A stretch of DNA of 64,000 nucleotides from JBOICV01 sp050740255 (GCA_050740255.1 JBOICV010000164.1:1-64000), one strand, 5' to 3'; positions 32,985-41,822 are shown, counted from the stretch's first letter. The notes: generated by a model from the sequence alone, not told the origin. Numbers and translations are program-made.

Positions 32985-34508
32985 TCACTTCGTGCGCGAC
33001 AACTTCGCTATGTTCGACTGCGTGAAGTAAGCGTCTTCCCAGTTGATTTCCCAGTTCGAGTAAGGATCCTCGTTGGTCATCGTAGTGGTGAAGTAGCGCT
33101 TCGACTGCAGGTCGTAAATCAGCTCCGGAATGCCCGACACCGTCGGGATAAACGGAATCGTCAGCAGATGCGCTTCCTGCACCTTCCACATCTGGCCGCG
33201 CGCGTCGTAGCAGTCCACCACCGCGATGGACCAGCTGTCCTCGTCAATATAGAACACGCGCTTGGCGAATTTGTGGCGGATGCCCTGGCGCACGGTCGCT
33301 TCAACCACCCAGACGCGATGCAGCTCGTAGCGCGCCAGCACCGGGTTGATATGGCCGGGCCGGATCAGGTCGCCGTATTTCAGTGAAGGCGCGTTGATGA
33401 TCCAGGAGTTGTAGGGGATGTAAAGCTCTTTCTTGCCGACCAGCTTCCAGTCGAAGCGGTCGAGCGCGCCGTTGAACACGTCAACCTGATCGAAGAACTG
33501 CTCGCCGTCGGAACCGATCTGCGGCCCGTCATAACCCACGTCCGGCGCGCGATTCACGCGGCCGAGGCCGGGGTTGTACAACCAAGCGGAACGGCCGCCG
33601 CCTTCTATCGAACCGGCGGTCTCATGCACCAGGGTGATCTGGCCGGCCACGCGTGGCGGCTCCATCACGCGCTGCAGATAAGTGAGCAACAGTTTGTTGT
33701 CGGCCGGCGGTGGCTCCTTGAGATTCGCGTATTTGAACTTTACGTCCTCGACCAGCTTGGAGATCTTGAAAGTGCCGTCCGGCTTGACGATGGCCTGGTT
33801 GTTGAAGCGCCGCACCGCCGAGCCACGGTACTTCATCTTGTGGTTCCAGAGCGCCTCGGCGCCGCTTTGCGGAATCGGGAAGGGAAAGCCGAGCTTCGCC
33901 CCGCTCACCTGATCGGTGCCGGTCAGCGTGGCGTTGGCGGCGTTCGCCACCGTGGCCTTGTTGACTTCATCCGGGAAGAAGGCGTTGCGCACCGAGGGGA
34001 AGACCACCATCTTGTAAGTGTTGGGATAGGTCTTGAACATCGCCTTGTGGCCTTCGGTGAGCTTGCTCTCGTGCTCGGCGAGGTTGTCCTTGGTGATCAC
34101 GACCTGCGCCTCGACCGGGCTCTTGGTCATGCCGGGGATTTTCACATCCACCGATTCGCGGATATTGGCCGGCATCACCGCCACGATCTTCGGAATGATC
34201 GCGATCAACCCCGCGGCATCCTTGGCCGCCTCGGCTTCCTTGAGTAGTTCGCGGCTCTTGGGATCAAGGTTTTTGCGCTGCTCCTCGAGCCCGGCGTGCG
34301 TGATCTTGATCAGCGATTCGGGAAATGCGGTCTTGCCGATCCACTCCGTGATGCTGCCGTCGGCATTGCCCTTCGCTTCGGCGCCAGCGAAGGTCAGCTC
34401 GCCGCCGAGCTTGGCCGCTTGATCGGGCGGCGCCTTGGCCCAGACCGCGTTGGCGGCCAGCACGTATACAAGGCTGGCGATCAGCCACTTGCTCAAAATC
34501 GTTTTCAT
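32985..34508 (-). CDS. DUF1329 protein, shorter paralogue
   Basis: A 507-residue exported protein (signal ending LAANAVWA). It shares with the previous gene nearly identical stretches such as LGFPFPIPQSGAEALWNHKM and AWLYNPGLGRVNRAPDVGYD, and GQITLVHETAG. The middle insertion is only about 65 residues (HAGLEEQRKNLDPKSRELLK). Tandem arrangement with four bases between genes implies duplication followed by change in the insertion. Presumed periplasmic carrier acting with the DUF1302 outer-membrane protein and MMPL transporter. Confidence 0.88.
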   Translation of the reverse strand: MKTILSKWLIASLVYVLAANAVWAKAPPDQAAKLGGELTFAGAEAKGNADGSITEWIGKTAFPESLIKITHAGLEEQRKNLDPKSRELLKEAEAAKDAAGLIAIIPKIVAVMPANIRESVDVKIPGMTKSPVEAQVVITKDNLAEHESKLTEGHKAMFKTYPNTYKMVVFPSVRNAFFPDEVNKATVANAANATLTGTDQVSGAKLGFPFPIPQSGAEALWNHKMKYRGSAVRRFNNQAIVKPDGTFKISKLVEDVKFKYANLKEPPPADNKLLLTYLQRVMEPPRVAGQITLVHETAGSIEGGGRSAWLYNPGLGRVNRAPDVGYDGPQIGSDGEQFFDQVDVFNGALDRFDWKLVGKKELYIPYNSWIINAPSLKYGDLIRPGHINPVLARYELHRVWVVEATVRQGIRHKFAKRVFYIDEDSWSIAVVDCYDARGQMWKVQEAHLLTIPFIPTVSGIPELIYDLQSKRYFTTTMTNEDPYSNWEINWEDAYFTQSNIAKLSRTK

Positions 34509-34594
34509 CGCATTATCTCCTGCACCAAGGCGGCAGCGCGCCGCCGAATGAATGTCAGGCGCCTCAAAACCTAAGCGCCTTACCGGGTCCTGCG

Positions 34595-36706
34595 TCAGAA
34601 CGAATAAGTTACGCCGAACAGCACGCTGTCGCGATCCGCGAGCAAATTGTCTTCTCCCGCATAGTGATTGAACAGAATACTGCCGGACCAGTCATTGCCG
34701 TACTCGAAAAAGCTGCCGTACACGATCCAGCGGTTGCCTTCCACATAATTCTGCGCGGGCGAAGGCGCGATACCGTCAATGTCCTCCATCCACAGAATCG
34801 TGGGCTTCAGCGTGAGGCCGAGATCGAATACGTTGGCGTAGTTGAACTGCACCAGGCTGCGCACACCCCAGGCGAAGTCATCCGCCCAGCCTTCCGTCAT
34901 CTGGGTTGGATTGATGCGCAGGGCATGCGTCGTGCCCGGCGGATCGCCGGTGCCGTCTTCGCCGGGGCTGGGATGGGTCTGCTCGCCGGTGCCGTTGAAG
35001 AACAGCTCGCCCGGTTCGGGCATGTCCGCCACGTGGGTGAAGCCGGCCTCGAGCAGGATGGTGATGTCCTCGGCGCGGAACAGATTCTCGCCGGAGACCA
35101 GCTTGATCGCGTTCAGCACGAACTGGCCCACCTTGAGCCGCTCGAAGCCAGGCACATACTCGTTGGCCGAAATCTCCTCGCCGCGGAAAACGCTGATGAA
35201 ATCCGGCACGAAGGTTCGCGCGCCAGGAATGGTACCGAGGGTCAGGCCCGGAATGACGCCCACGCCGATCGGGATATCCTGGGCCGGCAAGGCCGGTTGC
35301 TGCGCGGCCATGAGCACATCCGTGAACAGCAATTGCGCCGGCTGGTTCGGCCGGTAGGCATACTCGCCCGAGAAAGACCAGCCGAAGCCGGTGGTGTTGA
35401 AGCTGACGCCGAACAAATGGATGTCTTCCGGGTAGTCCAGAATGATGCGCGGCGTGTCGAGGGGCAGCGGCTCCAACCCGATGCCCAGGACATTCAGTGT
35501 GCCGTTAAAACCCCGGCAGGCGATGGCCGCGGTTACGATATCTCCGGGAATGAGCGCATCGCGCAAGCAGGAGCGGTCCGCCGCGAACACGCTCGCCAGC
35601 GGCAGGCGGCTGTGGTAATTCATTGCGTAAATGCCGAACTGGGTGCCGTTGTTGAAGTTTTCGAGATACCAGTTCAGGCGCAGGCCGTACTGACCCCCTT
35701 CGTCGGGCGCGAAGGCTTTCTCGTTGGATACGGAGACCGTTGCCGTCGAGCTGCTGATCAGGCCGGTCATGCCGGCGAACCCGCCACGCCGGTCGGGATC
35801 CTCCGCGATCTGGCCGAGGTGCAGAAAAGCCCGGCGGCCGCCGCCGGCGATGTCGCTGGTGGAGAAAAAGCTGCCCGCCGGATCCGGCCGTACCGGCTCC
35901 CAGTCGAACTGGTAAAAGGCTTCCAGGTTGATCGCCTCGTTGACGTCCACGCCGATCAAGGCCATGCCGGTGGGAATAGCCAGCTCGCTGAGCGCCAGCC
36001 CCGGCTGACGCGCCGCGATCGCATCCAGCGGGTTGATCTCGTCCAGGGTATTGAACAGGTGCAGATTGGCCTCGCCCCAGCGCACGCGTTGATAGCCCAC
36101 CGCCACGTTGACGTTCTTGTCGAACACGGAGAAGGGCCTGGCGATGAAGGCCTCGCGGAACTGGATTTTCTTCGCCACTTTCTCCTCGATAGTTTTCTTG
36201 CGGTCGGTGAAGCGCGGCTGAAAGCGCGTATTGCCATGCTGCTCGATGAAGTTGTTATTTACCGTGTCGTAAAAACCGATGCCGGAGAGCTTGAGCGTCC
36301 AGTCGCTCCACTTAACCGCCAGCTCGCTATTGATCTTGGCCAGGCCGCTGATCAGATCGCCCTTGTCGTAGTTCAGATTGCCGTCGTCGGTGTTGTGCAG
36401 CAGAAAACCGCCTTCCGCGGCGATCAGACGCCGGTTCGGCGCGGGGTCCATATTGGCGGACAGGCAGTCGTCGGCGTTACACAGATTCTCCTGGCCCGGC
36501 ACATTCAGCTTGCCGAGCAGCGCGTTGTCGCGCTCTTCCAGGCGCCAGCCGGCGCCTACGGAAAGTTTTGTGATCAGCTCGAGCGTGATCGCGCCTTCAG
36601 CAAATTCAAAGTTCAGCGCCCAACTCGCGGGCGCGACCGCGAACGATAAAAAAACAGACACACCCAGCCGTAAAAGCAGGTGCAAGGCTCTCTCCTCCTG
36701 ACGCAC
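34595..36706 (-). CDS. DUF1302 outer-membrane protein
   Basis: A 703-residue protein with a signal peptide ending ASWALNFEF. The mature protein is rich in alternating beta strands with aromatic ends (IVYGSFFEYGNDWSGSILFN) and ends in an aromatic residue (VLFGVTYSF), as outer-membrane barrels do. The N-terminal segment FEFAEGAITLELITKLSVGA is characteristic of DUF1302. First gene of the seven-gene operon. It probably forms the outer-membrane end of a pathway for hydrophobic compounds; the direction of transport is unknown. Confidence 0.85.
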   Translation of the reverse strand: MRQEERALHLLLRLGVSVFLSFAVAPASWALNFEFAEGAITLELITKLSVGAGWRLEERDNALLGKLNVPGQENLCNADDCLSANMDPAPNRRLIAAEGGFLLHNTDDGNLNYDKGDLISGLAKINSELAVKWSDWTLKLSGIGFYDTVNNNFIEQHGNTRFQPRFTDRKKTIEEKVAKKIQFREAFIARPFSVFDKNVNVAVGYQRVRWGEANLHLFNTLDEINPLDAIAARQPGLALSELAIPTGMALIGVDVNEAINLEAFYQFDWEPVRPDPAGSFFSTSDIAGGGRRAFLHLGQIAEDPDRRGGFAGMTGLISSSTATVSVSNEKAFAPDEGGQYGLRLNWYLENFNNGTQFGIYAMNYHSRLPLASVFAADRSCLRDALIPGDIVTAAIACRGFNGTLNVLGIGLEPLPLDTPRIILDYPEDIHLFGVSFNTTGFGWSFSGEYAYRPNQPAQLLFTDVLMAAQQPALPAQDIPIGVGVIPGLTLGTIPGARTFVPDFISVFRGEEISANEYVPGFERLKVGQFVLNAIKLVSGENLFRAEDITILLEAGFTHVADMPEPGELFFNGTGEQTHPSPGEDGTGDPPGTTHALRINPTQMTEGWADDFAWGVRSLVQFNYANVFDLGLTLKPTILWMEDIDGIAPSPAQNYVEGNRWIVYGSFFEYGNDWSGSILFNHYAGEDNLLADRDSVLFGVTYSF

Positions 36707-36715
36707 GAATATTAT

Positions 36716-36733
36716 TTACATCCGGTAATGTAA
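36716..36733. promoter_or_regulatory. Palindrome TTACAT-CCGGTA-ATGTAA near the DUF1302 transcription start
   Basis: Two 6-base arms around a 6-base centre, placed just downstream of the predicted -10 of the leftward promoter and ahead of the GGAGGAGAGAG ribosome-binding site. Position and symmetry suggest an operator. The regulator is not evident in the window. Confidence 0.5.
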
Positions 36734-36734
36734 G

Positions 36735-36763
36735 AGTTAATACATTAGACGCAATTGTGTCAA
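36735..36763 (-). promoter_or_regulatory. Sigma-70-type promoter of the DUF1302-MMPL operon
   Basis: Reading leftwards: a perfect TTGACA (36763-36758), a 17-base spacer, and a weak -10 TTAACT (36740-36735). The gap between this and the divergent gene at 36840 is A+T rich, in line with promoter DNA. Confidence 0.5.
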
Positions 36764-36839
36764 GCGCAGACGCGCCACAGCGTGCTGGTGTTGCGGTAAG
36801 CTGCGCATATTCGCAAAAAAACTATGGGAGGAAGGGACC

Positions 36840-37595
36840 ATGAAAGCCATCGTGCACCGGACGGTGCTGACCTGCTGCACAGTCATGCTGCTGGGTATTA
36901 TCGGAGTGGCACAGGCCGGCTACTACCACCCCTATAGCGGCGAGTTTTATTCGCCATCCCCCACCGGCTACGACTATCGTTACGACGCCGGTTACTACCA
37001 GCCGTATAGCCCCGACTACTTCGCCGCCTACGACGGCGATTACCACTCCCCATATCGCTCCGACTACTCGCCGCCTTATCGCGCTGGCCTGCGGGGTAGC
37101 AGTCAGGAATGGGAAGTGATTTGCGCCCATGAGGACGAAAAACACAACAAGCGCTGCGTCGCCTATACCGCGCTGGAGGGTCTGGTTGGCGGTGTCTGGG
37201 GAGCTGCGCACGCGCTCAGCGTATCCAGCAACGAACCTGGGGACTACCGGCTTGGCTGGACTCCGCGGCTTTATGTGCCGGACGGCGAGCATCCGCTATT
37301 CCTGCAGGTGGACAATCGCTACCGGCGCAGCTTCTCGGCGGGCAAGAAAGGTTACCGTGGCAATGAATTCGACGGTTATCGCATCGAGACCGACGCCGCC
37401 TTGATCAACGCGATGAAGCGCGGCCGCGAGCTTAGCCTGAGCTATACCGATATCTTCGGCGACACCCGGCAGGTGCGTTTCTCGCTGATGGGTGTAACGA
37501 GATCATTACAAATGACCGATCAGCGCCTGACGGCAAAACCGAAAATGGTGGCGCCAGCGCAAGCACCGGTGGCACGCCTGTACCGGCATAAGTAA
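36840..37595 (+). CDS. Secreted tyrosine-rich hypothetical protein
   Basis: A 251-residue protein with a signal peptide (VLTCCTVMLLGIIGVAQAG). A 60-residue region then repeats Tyr/Pro/Ser motifs (YYHPYSGEFYSPSPTGYDY, YYQPYSPDYFAAYDGDYHSP). A folded C-terminal domain follows (WTPRLYVPDGEHPLFLQVDN, LSLSYTDIFGDTRQVRFSLM), faintly like the IalB family. Two cysteines (VICAHED, NKRCVAY) could bond. The Tyr-rich part may self-associate or crosslink. GGGAGGAAGGACC upstream fixes the ATG. Divergent from the DUF1302 operon. Confidence 0.7.
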   Translation: MKAIVHRTVLTCCTVMLLGIIGVAQAGYYHPYSGEFYSPSPTGYDYRYDAGYYQPYSPDYFAAYDGDYHSPYRSDYSPPYRAGLRGSSQEWEVICAHEDEKHNKRCVAYTALEGLVGGVWGAAHALSVSSNEPGDYRLGWTPRLYVPDGEHPLFLQVDNRYRRSFSAGKKGYRGNEFDGYRIETDAALINAMKRGRELSLSYTDIFGDTRQVRFSLMGVTRSLQMTDQRLTAKPKMVAPAQAPVARLYRHK

Positions 37596-37634
37596 GCGCG
37601 GGGCGCCTGGCGCGCCGCAGTGCCCCGGCGCAGA

Positions 37635-38177
37635 TCAATGAGTCGCGGCCGCCTGCGCGGCCGGCGCCATGATCATGCGGTCGGTCCAGGCGAGCGCGAT
37701 GGCCGACAGCAGAAACGTGCAGTGGATGATCACCTGCCATTTCAGCGTATCGTTGCTCATATTCGGCGCGTTGATAAAGCTCTTGAGCAGATGAATGGAA
37801 GAGATGCCGATCAAGGCCGTGGCGAGCTTGACCTTGAGCACGCCCGCATTCACATGCGACAGCCATTCCGGCTTGTCCGGATGTTGTTCGATCCGCAGCC
37901 GCGACACGAAAGTTTCGTAGCCGCCGACAATCACCATCAGCAACAGATTGGCGATCATCACCACGTCAATCAGCCCCAGCACCACCAGCATGATCTCGGT
38001 TTCCTTCAGGCTGGTGGTGTGCGTGACCAGATGCCAGAGTTCGTGCAGAAAATGATAAACGTATACGCCCTGGGCGACGATCAGGCCGAGATACAGCGGC
38101 GCCTGCAGCCAGCGCGACCAGAACATGAAGCTGCCGACCATGCCGGTGTAACGGGTGTTGGGGACTGATGCAGTCAT
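37635..38177 (-). CDS. YqhA family (UPF0114, TIGR00645) membrane protein
   Basis: A 180-residue membrane protein. The family pattern SRWLQAPLYLGLIVAQGVYV, then LGLIDVVMIANLLLMVIVGG and YETFVSR, is conserved. About four membrane segments. Function unproven; E. coli YqhA has no accepted role. It converges with the Tyr-rich gene and has its own short 5' region holding a class B repeat. Confidence 0.9.
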   Translation of the reverse strand: MTASVPNTRYTGMVGSFMFWSRWLQAPLYLGLIVAQGVYVYHFLHELWHLVTHTTSLKETEIMLVVLGLIDVVMIANLLLMVIVGGYETFVSRLRIEQHPDKPEWLSHVNAGVLKVKLATALIGISSIHLLKSFINAPNMSNDTLKWQVIIHCTFLLSAIALAWTDRMIMAPAAQAAATH

Positions 38178-38263
38178 ATGGTGAACGTCCTTTTTTTGCC
38201 GATGCCGTTGCGACCCACGGGAAGGGCGATATTGTAGCGGGCTATAGGACGGTGTCAGGTTGT

Positions 38264-38373
38264 GTCTGAGTTTGCCGCCGTATTCCTAAGTTTGTCATTC
38301 CGGCGGAGGCCGGAATCCATTCTGTTCACGCCGATGGACACCGACCTGTGTCGGTGTGAAAGCAAACTGAGAC
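38264..38373. repeat. 110-base element with inverted ends GTCTGAGTTTGC / GCAAACTGAGAC
   Basis: The ends match at 11 of 12 positions. Inside are a class B unit (GTCATTCCGGCGGAGGCCGG) and a CACCGACCTGTGTCGGTG hairpin. A related but more diverged unit with CAGTTTGCCGCC at its left end is at 56622-56735. It lies between yqhA and the tRNA gene. Confidence 0.65.
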
Positions 38374-38441
38374 TACCCGGCGCTAGGCAATGGCCTGGCC
38401 GCACCGTACGCAATGGTTCTGTGCGAAAATTCGCGCGCAAA

Positions 38442-38518
38442 GCGCCCGTAGCTCAGCTGGATAGAGTGCTGCCCTCCGAAGGCAGAGGTCGTGAGTTCGA
38501 ATCTCACCGGGCGCGCCA
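38442..38518 (+). tRNA. tRNA-Arg (anticodon CCG)
   Basis: A complete 77-base cloverleaf. The acceptor arms GCGCCCG and CGGGCGC pair, and the D arm is GCTC...GAGT. The anticodon stem CTGCC/GGCAG encloses the loop CTCCGAA, and the T arm GTGAG/CTCAC carries TTCGAAT. CCA is encoded at the 3' end. It reads CGG codons. No integrase gene or att duplication lies beside it. Confidence 0.97.
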
Positions 38519-38621
38519 GTTCCCTCTGTTCCCACTTTCACCTTTGCGGCTATACTTGCGCCACTTTGGGGCAGGGCCATAGCCTGACCCCATATTCATA
38601 TAAGAAGTAGCGAGGGCTGCG

Positions 38622-39092
38622 GTGTCCGCCAATCACGACAAGGTGTTTATCGTTACTTTTGCCGGTGTGCTGGCTTTTTTGATGGCTTTTGCCGGCGTCA
38701 TCTTCATCATCGCGAATCTGATTCAGTCGAGCGCCGAGGGCGAAGAGATGCCGGCGGAACTGATCGCACGCATCGAGGAGCGTACCGCACCGATCGGCAA
38801 GGTCAACACCGATCCCAATGCGGCGCTCGCAGCAGCGGCAGAAGCCGCGGCCAGCGGTAGCGCCGAACTTAGCGGCGCCGAGGTGGTCAAGCAGGTGTGC
38901 GCCGGCTGTCATGCAGCCGGTGTGCTGGGCGCGATGAAGATCGGCGACAAGGGTGCGTGGAGCGCGCGCGGCAGCGTGGATCAGATGCTCAAGGTCGCGA
39001 TTGCCGGCAAGGGCGCGATGCCGGCCCGCGGCGGCAATCCGGGTTTGACCGATGACCAAGTGCGTGAAGCGATTGTGGAGATGAGCAAGTAG
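38622..39092 (+). CDS. Membrane-anchored cytochrome c5 family protein
   Basis: A 156-residue protein with an uncleaved N-terminal membrane helix (VFIVTFAGVLAFLMAFAGVI). An alanine-rich linker follows, then one c-type domain with haem motif CAGCHAAG and a candidate axial Met in GKGAMPARGGNPGLTDDQV, the signature of the c5 family. It would shuttle electrons at the periplasmic face, perhaps to the oxidases served by cytochrome c4. Start is GTG 38622, after a modest GAGGG site. Confidence 0.92.
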   Translation: MSANHDKVFIVTFAGVLAFLMAFAGVIFIIANLIQSSAEGEEMPAELIARIEERTAPIGKVNTDPNAALAAAAEAAASGSAELSGAEVVKQVCAGCHAAGVLGAMKIGDKGAWSARGSVDQMLKVAIAGKGAMPARGGNPGLTDDQVREAIVEMSK

Positions 39093-39156
39093 TAGGAAAC
39101 GGGGGCCTCGAGGCTCCGGTACGAATGGAAGTTCCCGCAATTAAAGGAGAGTGTAG

Positions 39157-39759
39157 ATGCTAGGTAAATCCTGGGCTGTGGCCCTGTTACTGCTCCCGCT
39201 GTCGGCGCTCGCCGCAGAGGGCTTGAGTTACAACTACGTTGAAGCCGATTATTTTCAAGGCGACATTGATGTGCCGGGCGGCGAAGTAGACTTCGATGGT
39301 TTCGCACTAGAAGGTTCGTTTGGATTCAATGAGATGTTTTACGTGACGGGCCAATACGCTGATGCTTCAATTGACGAGACCGGTGTTGATGGTGACTCAG
39401 AGGGCATCAGCCTGGGCATTGGTGGCCACACCAGCCAATGGACCGGCGGCGTTGATTTGTTCGGCGTGCTCTCGTATGAGCGTGCGGAAGTCGACATCTC
39501 CGTGACTAGTGGCGGCATCACCAGATCCTTTAAGGCCGACGATGACGGCTTTGGCGTCGAAGTGGGGCTGCGCAGCCTGGTAACTGCGGCGCTTGAGCTG
39601 AACGGCAGCGTCAAGTACGTGGATGTCGGCGATGCGGACGGTACTGGCTTTGAAATCGGCGCCGTTTATTCGTTTACGCCCACCATTGCTGCTCTCGCGG
39701 CGTATCAGGACGGCGAAGACAGCTCTGGTTTCCTGGTCGGCGGACGTTTGTATTTCTAA
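39157..39759 (+). CDS. Small outer-membrane beta-barrel protein
   Basis: A 200-residue protein with a signal peptide (MLGKSWAVALLLLPLSALAA). The mature part is made of alternating beta strands (MFYVTGQYADASI, GVDLFGVLSYERAEVDI, LELNGSVKYVDVGDADGTGF) and ends LVGGRLYF with the C-terminal Phe of barrel proteins. It is acidic, with few long loops, likely eight strands. AAAGGAGA fixes the start. It resembles the next gene in plan, so the two may be paralogues. Function unknown. Confidence 0.8.
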   Translation: MLGKSWAVALLLLPLSALAAEGLSYNYVEADYFQGDIDVPGGEVDFDGFALEGSFGFNEMFYVTGQYADASIDETGVDGDSEGISLGIGGHTSQWTGGVDLFGVLSYERAEVDISVTSGGITRSFKADDDGFGVEVGLRSLVTAALELNGSVKYVDVGDADGTGFEIGAVYSFTPTIAALAAYQDGEDSSGFLVGGRLYF

Positions 39760-39778
39760 AAACCCGTAAGCAGGCTCC

Positions 39779-39812
39779 AAAACCCCGCGCGCTTCGGCCG
39801 CGGGGTTTTTTT
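39779..39812 (+). terminator. Intrinsic terminator
   Basis: AACCCCGCG (39781-39789) pairs with CGCGGGGTT (39799-39807), followed by a T-run. It closes the transcript of the preceding barrel gene, and a fresh promoter for the next must lie in the remaining 75 bases. Confidence 0.9.
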
Positions 39813-39886
39813 ATTTCCGCGGCTCATGTCGTATAGTTGCCGGCAGATGCCCCACGCCGATGGGGCCGCCTTGAGGGAGGAGAATC

Positions 39887-40498
39887 ATGCGTTTGAGCAA
39901 ACTGCTTTGCGCCGTGGCCCTGGCCGGATGCAGCGGCCTTGCCGCAGCCCAGCCTAGCTATAGCCATTTCGAACTCGGTTACATCGCCGACGCGGACTTC
40001 GACAAGCTGGATCAGGGCGACGGAGTTGATCTGCGCTTGCGCTTCAAGCTTGGCGAAAGCTTCTTTTTCCACGGCCACGTCGCCGACGCCGAGGGGGACG
40101 ACAGCGGCGCGCAGATAGATACCTTTGGTCTGGCCTTGGGCTTCCAGTGGGTATGGCTGGAAAAGCTCGGGCTTTACGCCACCTACGGTTTTGAAGACCT
40201 CGAGCTTTCCGACGTGGTGCTGACCGGACTTGCGCCGGATTTCGACGACAAGGGACAGGGTTTCGAGCTAGGCGCGCGCTATCCGCTTCTGGAAGGCAAG
40301 CTGGAACTGGGCTTCGAAGTGGATTACGACACTTACGACCACGCCGAGGCGCGCTTTTACGAACTCGCGGGGGTTTACGCCCTCACGCCGAGCTTTTCAG
40401 CAGTCGTGACCTATACCACCGGTGAATATGATTTCGACGACGCCGAAGACACGGTTGATCGCAGCGATATACGCGTCGGCCTCAGGGTGCAGTTTTAA
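39887..40498 (+). CDS. Small outer-membrane beta-barrel protein
   Basis: A 203-residue protein with signal sequence MRLSKLLCAVALAGCSGLAA; the AGC is a possible lipobox but the following ..AAAQPSY cleavage is more likely. Barrel-like strands (YSHFELGYIADADF, LGLYATYGFEDLEL, ELGFEVDYDTYDHA) end in DIRVGLRVQF. Similar in size and plan to the gene at 39157, separated by a terminator. GGGAGGAG precedes the start. Confidence 0.8.
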   Translation: MRLSKLLCAVALAGCSGLAAAQPSYSHFELGYIADADFDKLDQGDGVDLRLRFKLGESFFFHGHVADAEGDDSGAQIDTFGLALGFQWVWLEKLGLYATYGFEDLELSDVVLTGLAPDFDDKGQGFELGARYPLLEGKLELGFEVDYDTYDHAEARFYELAGVYALTPSFSAVVTYTTGEYDFDDAEDTVDRSDIRVGLRVQF

Positions 40499-40696
40499 TT
40501 GGCGCAGGCATCGCCGGTTGTGCGTTGCACAAGCTCGATGGGTGCACTAGGATGCGCAACAATGCTTTGCAGCGCTGGCGGTCGCACTGTTATTGCGCTA
40601 TAAGACCGTTCAAGCTGGCGGACACGAAAGAGGTTCGCCGATCGCCCGGGGAATTTTCGGCTGGATAATGCTCATTCGAGCAACAGGAGAGAAGAC

Positions 40697-41530
40697 ATGC
40701 GTGATGCAAAAAGGATAGTCGCCGGGCTGTTGCTCGGTGCGGGGGGGTTAGCTTGCGGCCAGGCCTTTGCTGATACCACGGGTACAGTGGCGGCCACCAG
40801 CGAATATCTATTCCGCGGTGTGGAGCAGGAAAACGGCGCCGCCGTGCAGGGCAGCCTGACCTGGAATAATCCCGGCGGCTTTTATGTGGGCGCCTGGGCT
40901 TCCAACGCAGCAATTGCCGGCGGCAACGAGCTGGATATTTACGGCGGCTGGACCACGGAGTTGGGCAACGGCCTGAGTTTGGACCTCGGTGTGATTTACT
41001 ACCTGTACTCTGAAGCCGAGGAAACGCCGGGCAGCAATAGCCTCGATTACCCGGAAGTGTACGCTGGGCTGTCGTTCGGTGGCCTGAGCGGGAAGGTATT
41101 CTATGCAGCCGACATCAACGACGAAGCCAGCGAGGCCGGCACTTGCCAGGCCAATCTGGCCGCTCTGGGTTTTGTCGGGGCGAGCTGCAATAACGATCAG
41201 GAAGGCATTTACGCAACGCTCAGCTACGCGCTCACCGTGAAAGAGGGCTTGGATCTGACTTTCCAGGTGGGCCATAGCACTGGCGACGGCGTGGAGAATT
41301 TGATGGCCGCCGGTTTCTATACTGGCTCTGGCCCCGGTAATCTGAATGCGGGCGACGACGACAGCTACACCGACTACAGCATCACGCTGTCGAAGGATCT
41401 GGGCAATGGCATGGGCGCGAGCTTCGCCTTTGTTGATACCGATCTTGAAGCGGTTGATGGCACCGGCAACACCGTATTTGAAGACGATGGTAAGTTCGTA
41501 GTGTCCTTCAGCAAGGAATTTGCGCTGTAA
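40697..41530 (+). CDS. TorF family putative porin (TIGR02001)
   Basis: A 277-residue barrel. After a signal peptide, the family pattern TVAATSEYLFRGVEQENGAA, then VQGSLTWNNPGGFYVGAWAS and LDIYGGWTTEL, is seen. The end is KFVVSFSKEFAL. A loop insertion with two cysteines (TCQANLAALGFVGASCNND) is absent in the two other copies. One of three TorF genes in the window. Function of the family is not settled; several are co-regulated with nitrogen or sulfur uptake. Confidence 0.9.
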   Translation: MRDAKRIVAGLLLGAGGLACGQAFADTTGTVAATSEYLFRGVEQENGAAVQGSLTWNNPGGFYVGAWASNAAIAGGNELDIYGGWTTELGNGLSLDLGVIYYLYSEAEETPGSNSLDYPEVYAGLSFGGLSGKVFYAADINDEASEAGTCQANLAALGFVGASCNNDQEGIYATLSYALTVKEGLDLTFQVGHSTGDGVENLMAAGFYTGSGPGNLNAGDDDSYTDYSITLSKDLGNGMGASFAFVDTDLEAVDGTGNTVFEDDGKFVVSFSKEFAL

Positions 41531-41556
41531 ATAACGCAGCATCTGGTTTGGAGAAG

Positions 41557-41595
41557 GCGGGCCCCACCGAAAGTGTGGGCCCGCTTTTCTTTTTT
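41557..41595 (+). terminator. Intrinsic terminator after the first TorF gene
   Basis: GCGGGCCCCAC and GTGTGGGCCCGC pair with one bulge, followed by TTTTCTTTTTT. The hairpin is G+C rich and the T-tract long, so strong. Confidence 0.88.
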
Positions 41596-41604
41596 GTCGC
41601 TCTG

Positions 41605-41755
41605 GCGCACAAGATTCCCGCCCTTCGACAAGCTCAGGACAGGCCCCCGCGGGAATGACGGTAGTTCATTATCTTTGACGTCATTCCGGAAGTTGCGCAG
41701 CAACTATCCGGAATCTTTAACGCACAAGATTCCTGCGTTTGCGCGGATGACCGTA
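41605..41755. repeat. Cluster of class B-type palindromic units
   Basis: Three consecutive hairpins: AAGATTCCCG...CGGGAATGACG enclosing CTTCGACAAGCTCAGGACAG; TCATTCCGGAAGTTGC against GCAACTATCCGGAATC; and AAGATTCCTGCG...GCGCGGATGAC. They fill most of the gap between two TorF genes. Confidence 0.75.
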
Positions 41756-41822
41756 TATGCGGACGGTTGCACGCCGTAAGACGCTATGCGATGTTTAGTT
41801 CACGCCGTGTTGGGGAGACATC

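Noticed and set aside
31190..36649. Long + strand frames opposite the DUF1329 and DUF1302 genes
   Set aside because: Also shadows: histidine/arginine-rich composition with no domains and no ribosome-binding sites.
38442..38518. tRNA-Arg as an integration site
   Set aside because: No integrase and no repeated 3' tRNA end within the window.
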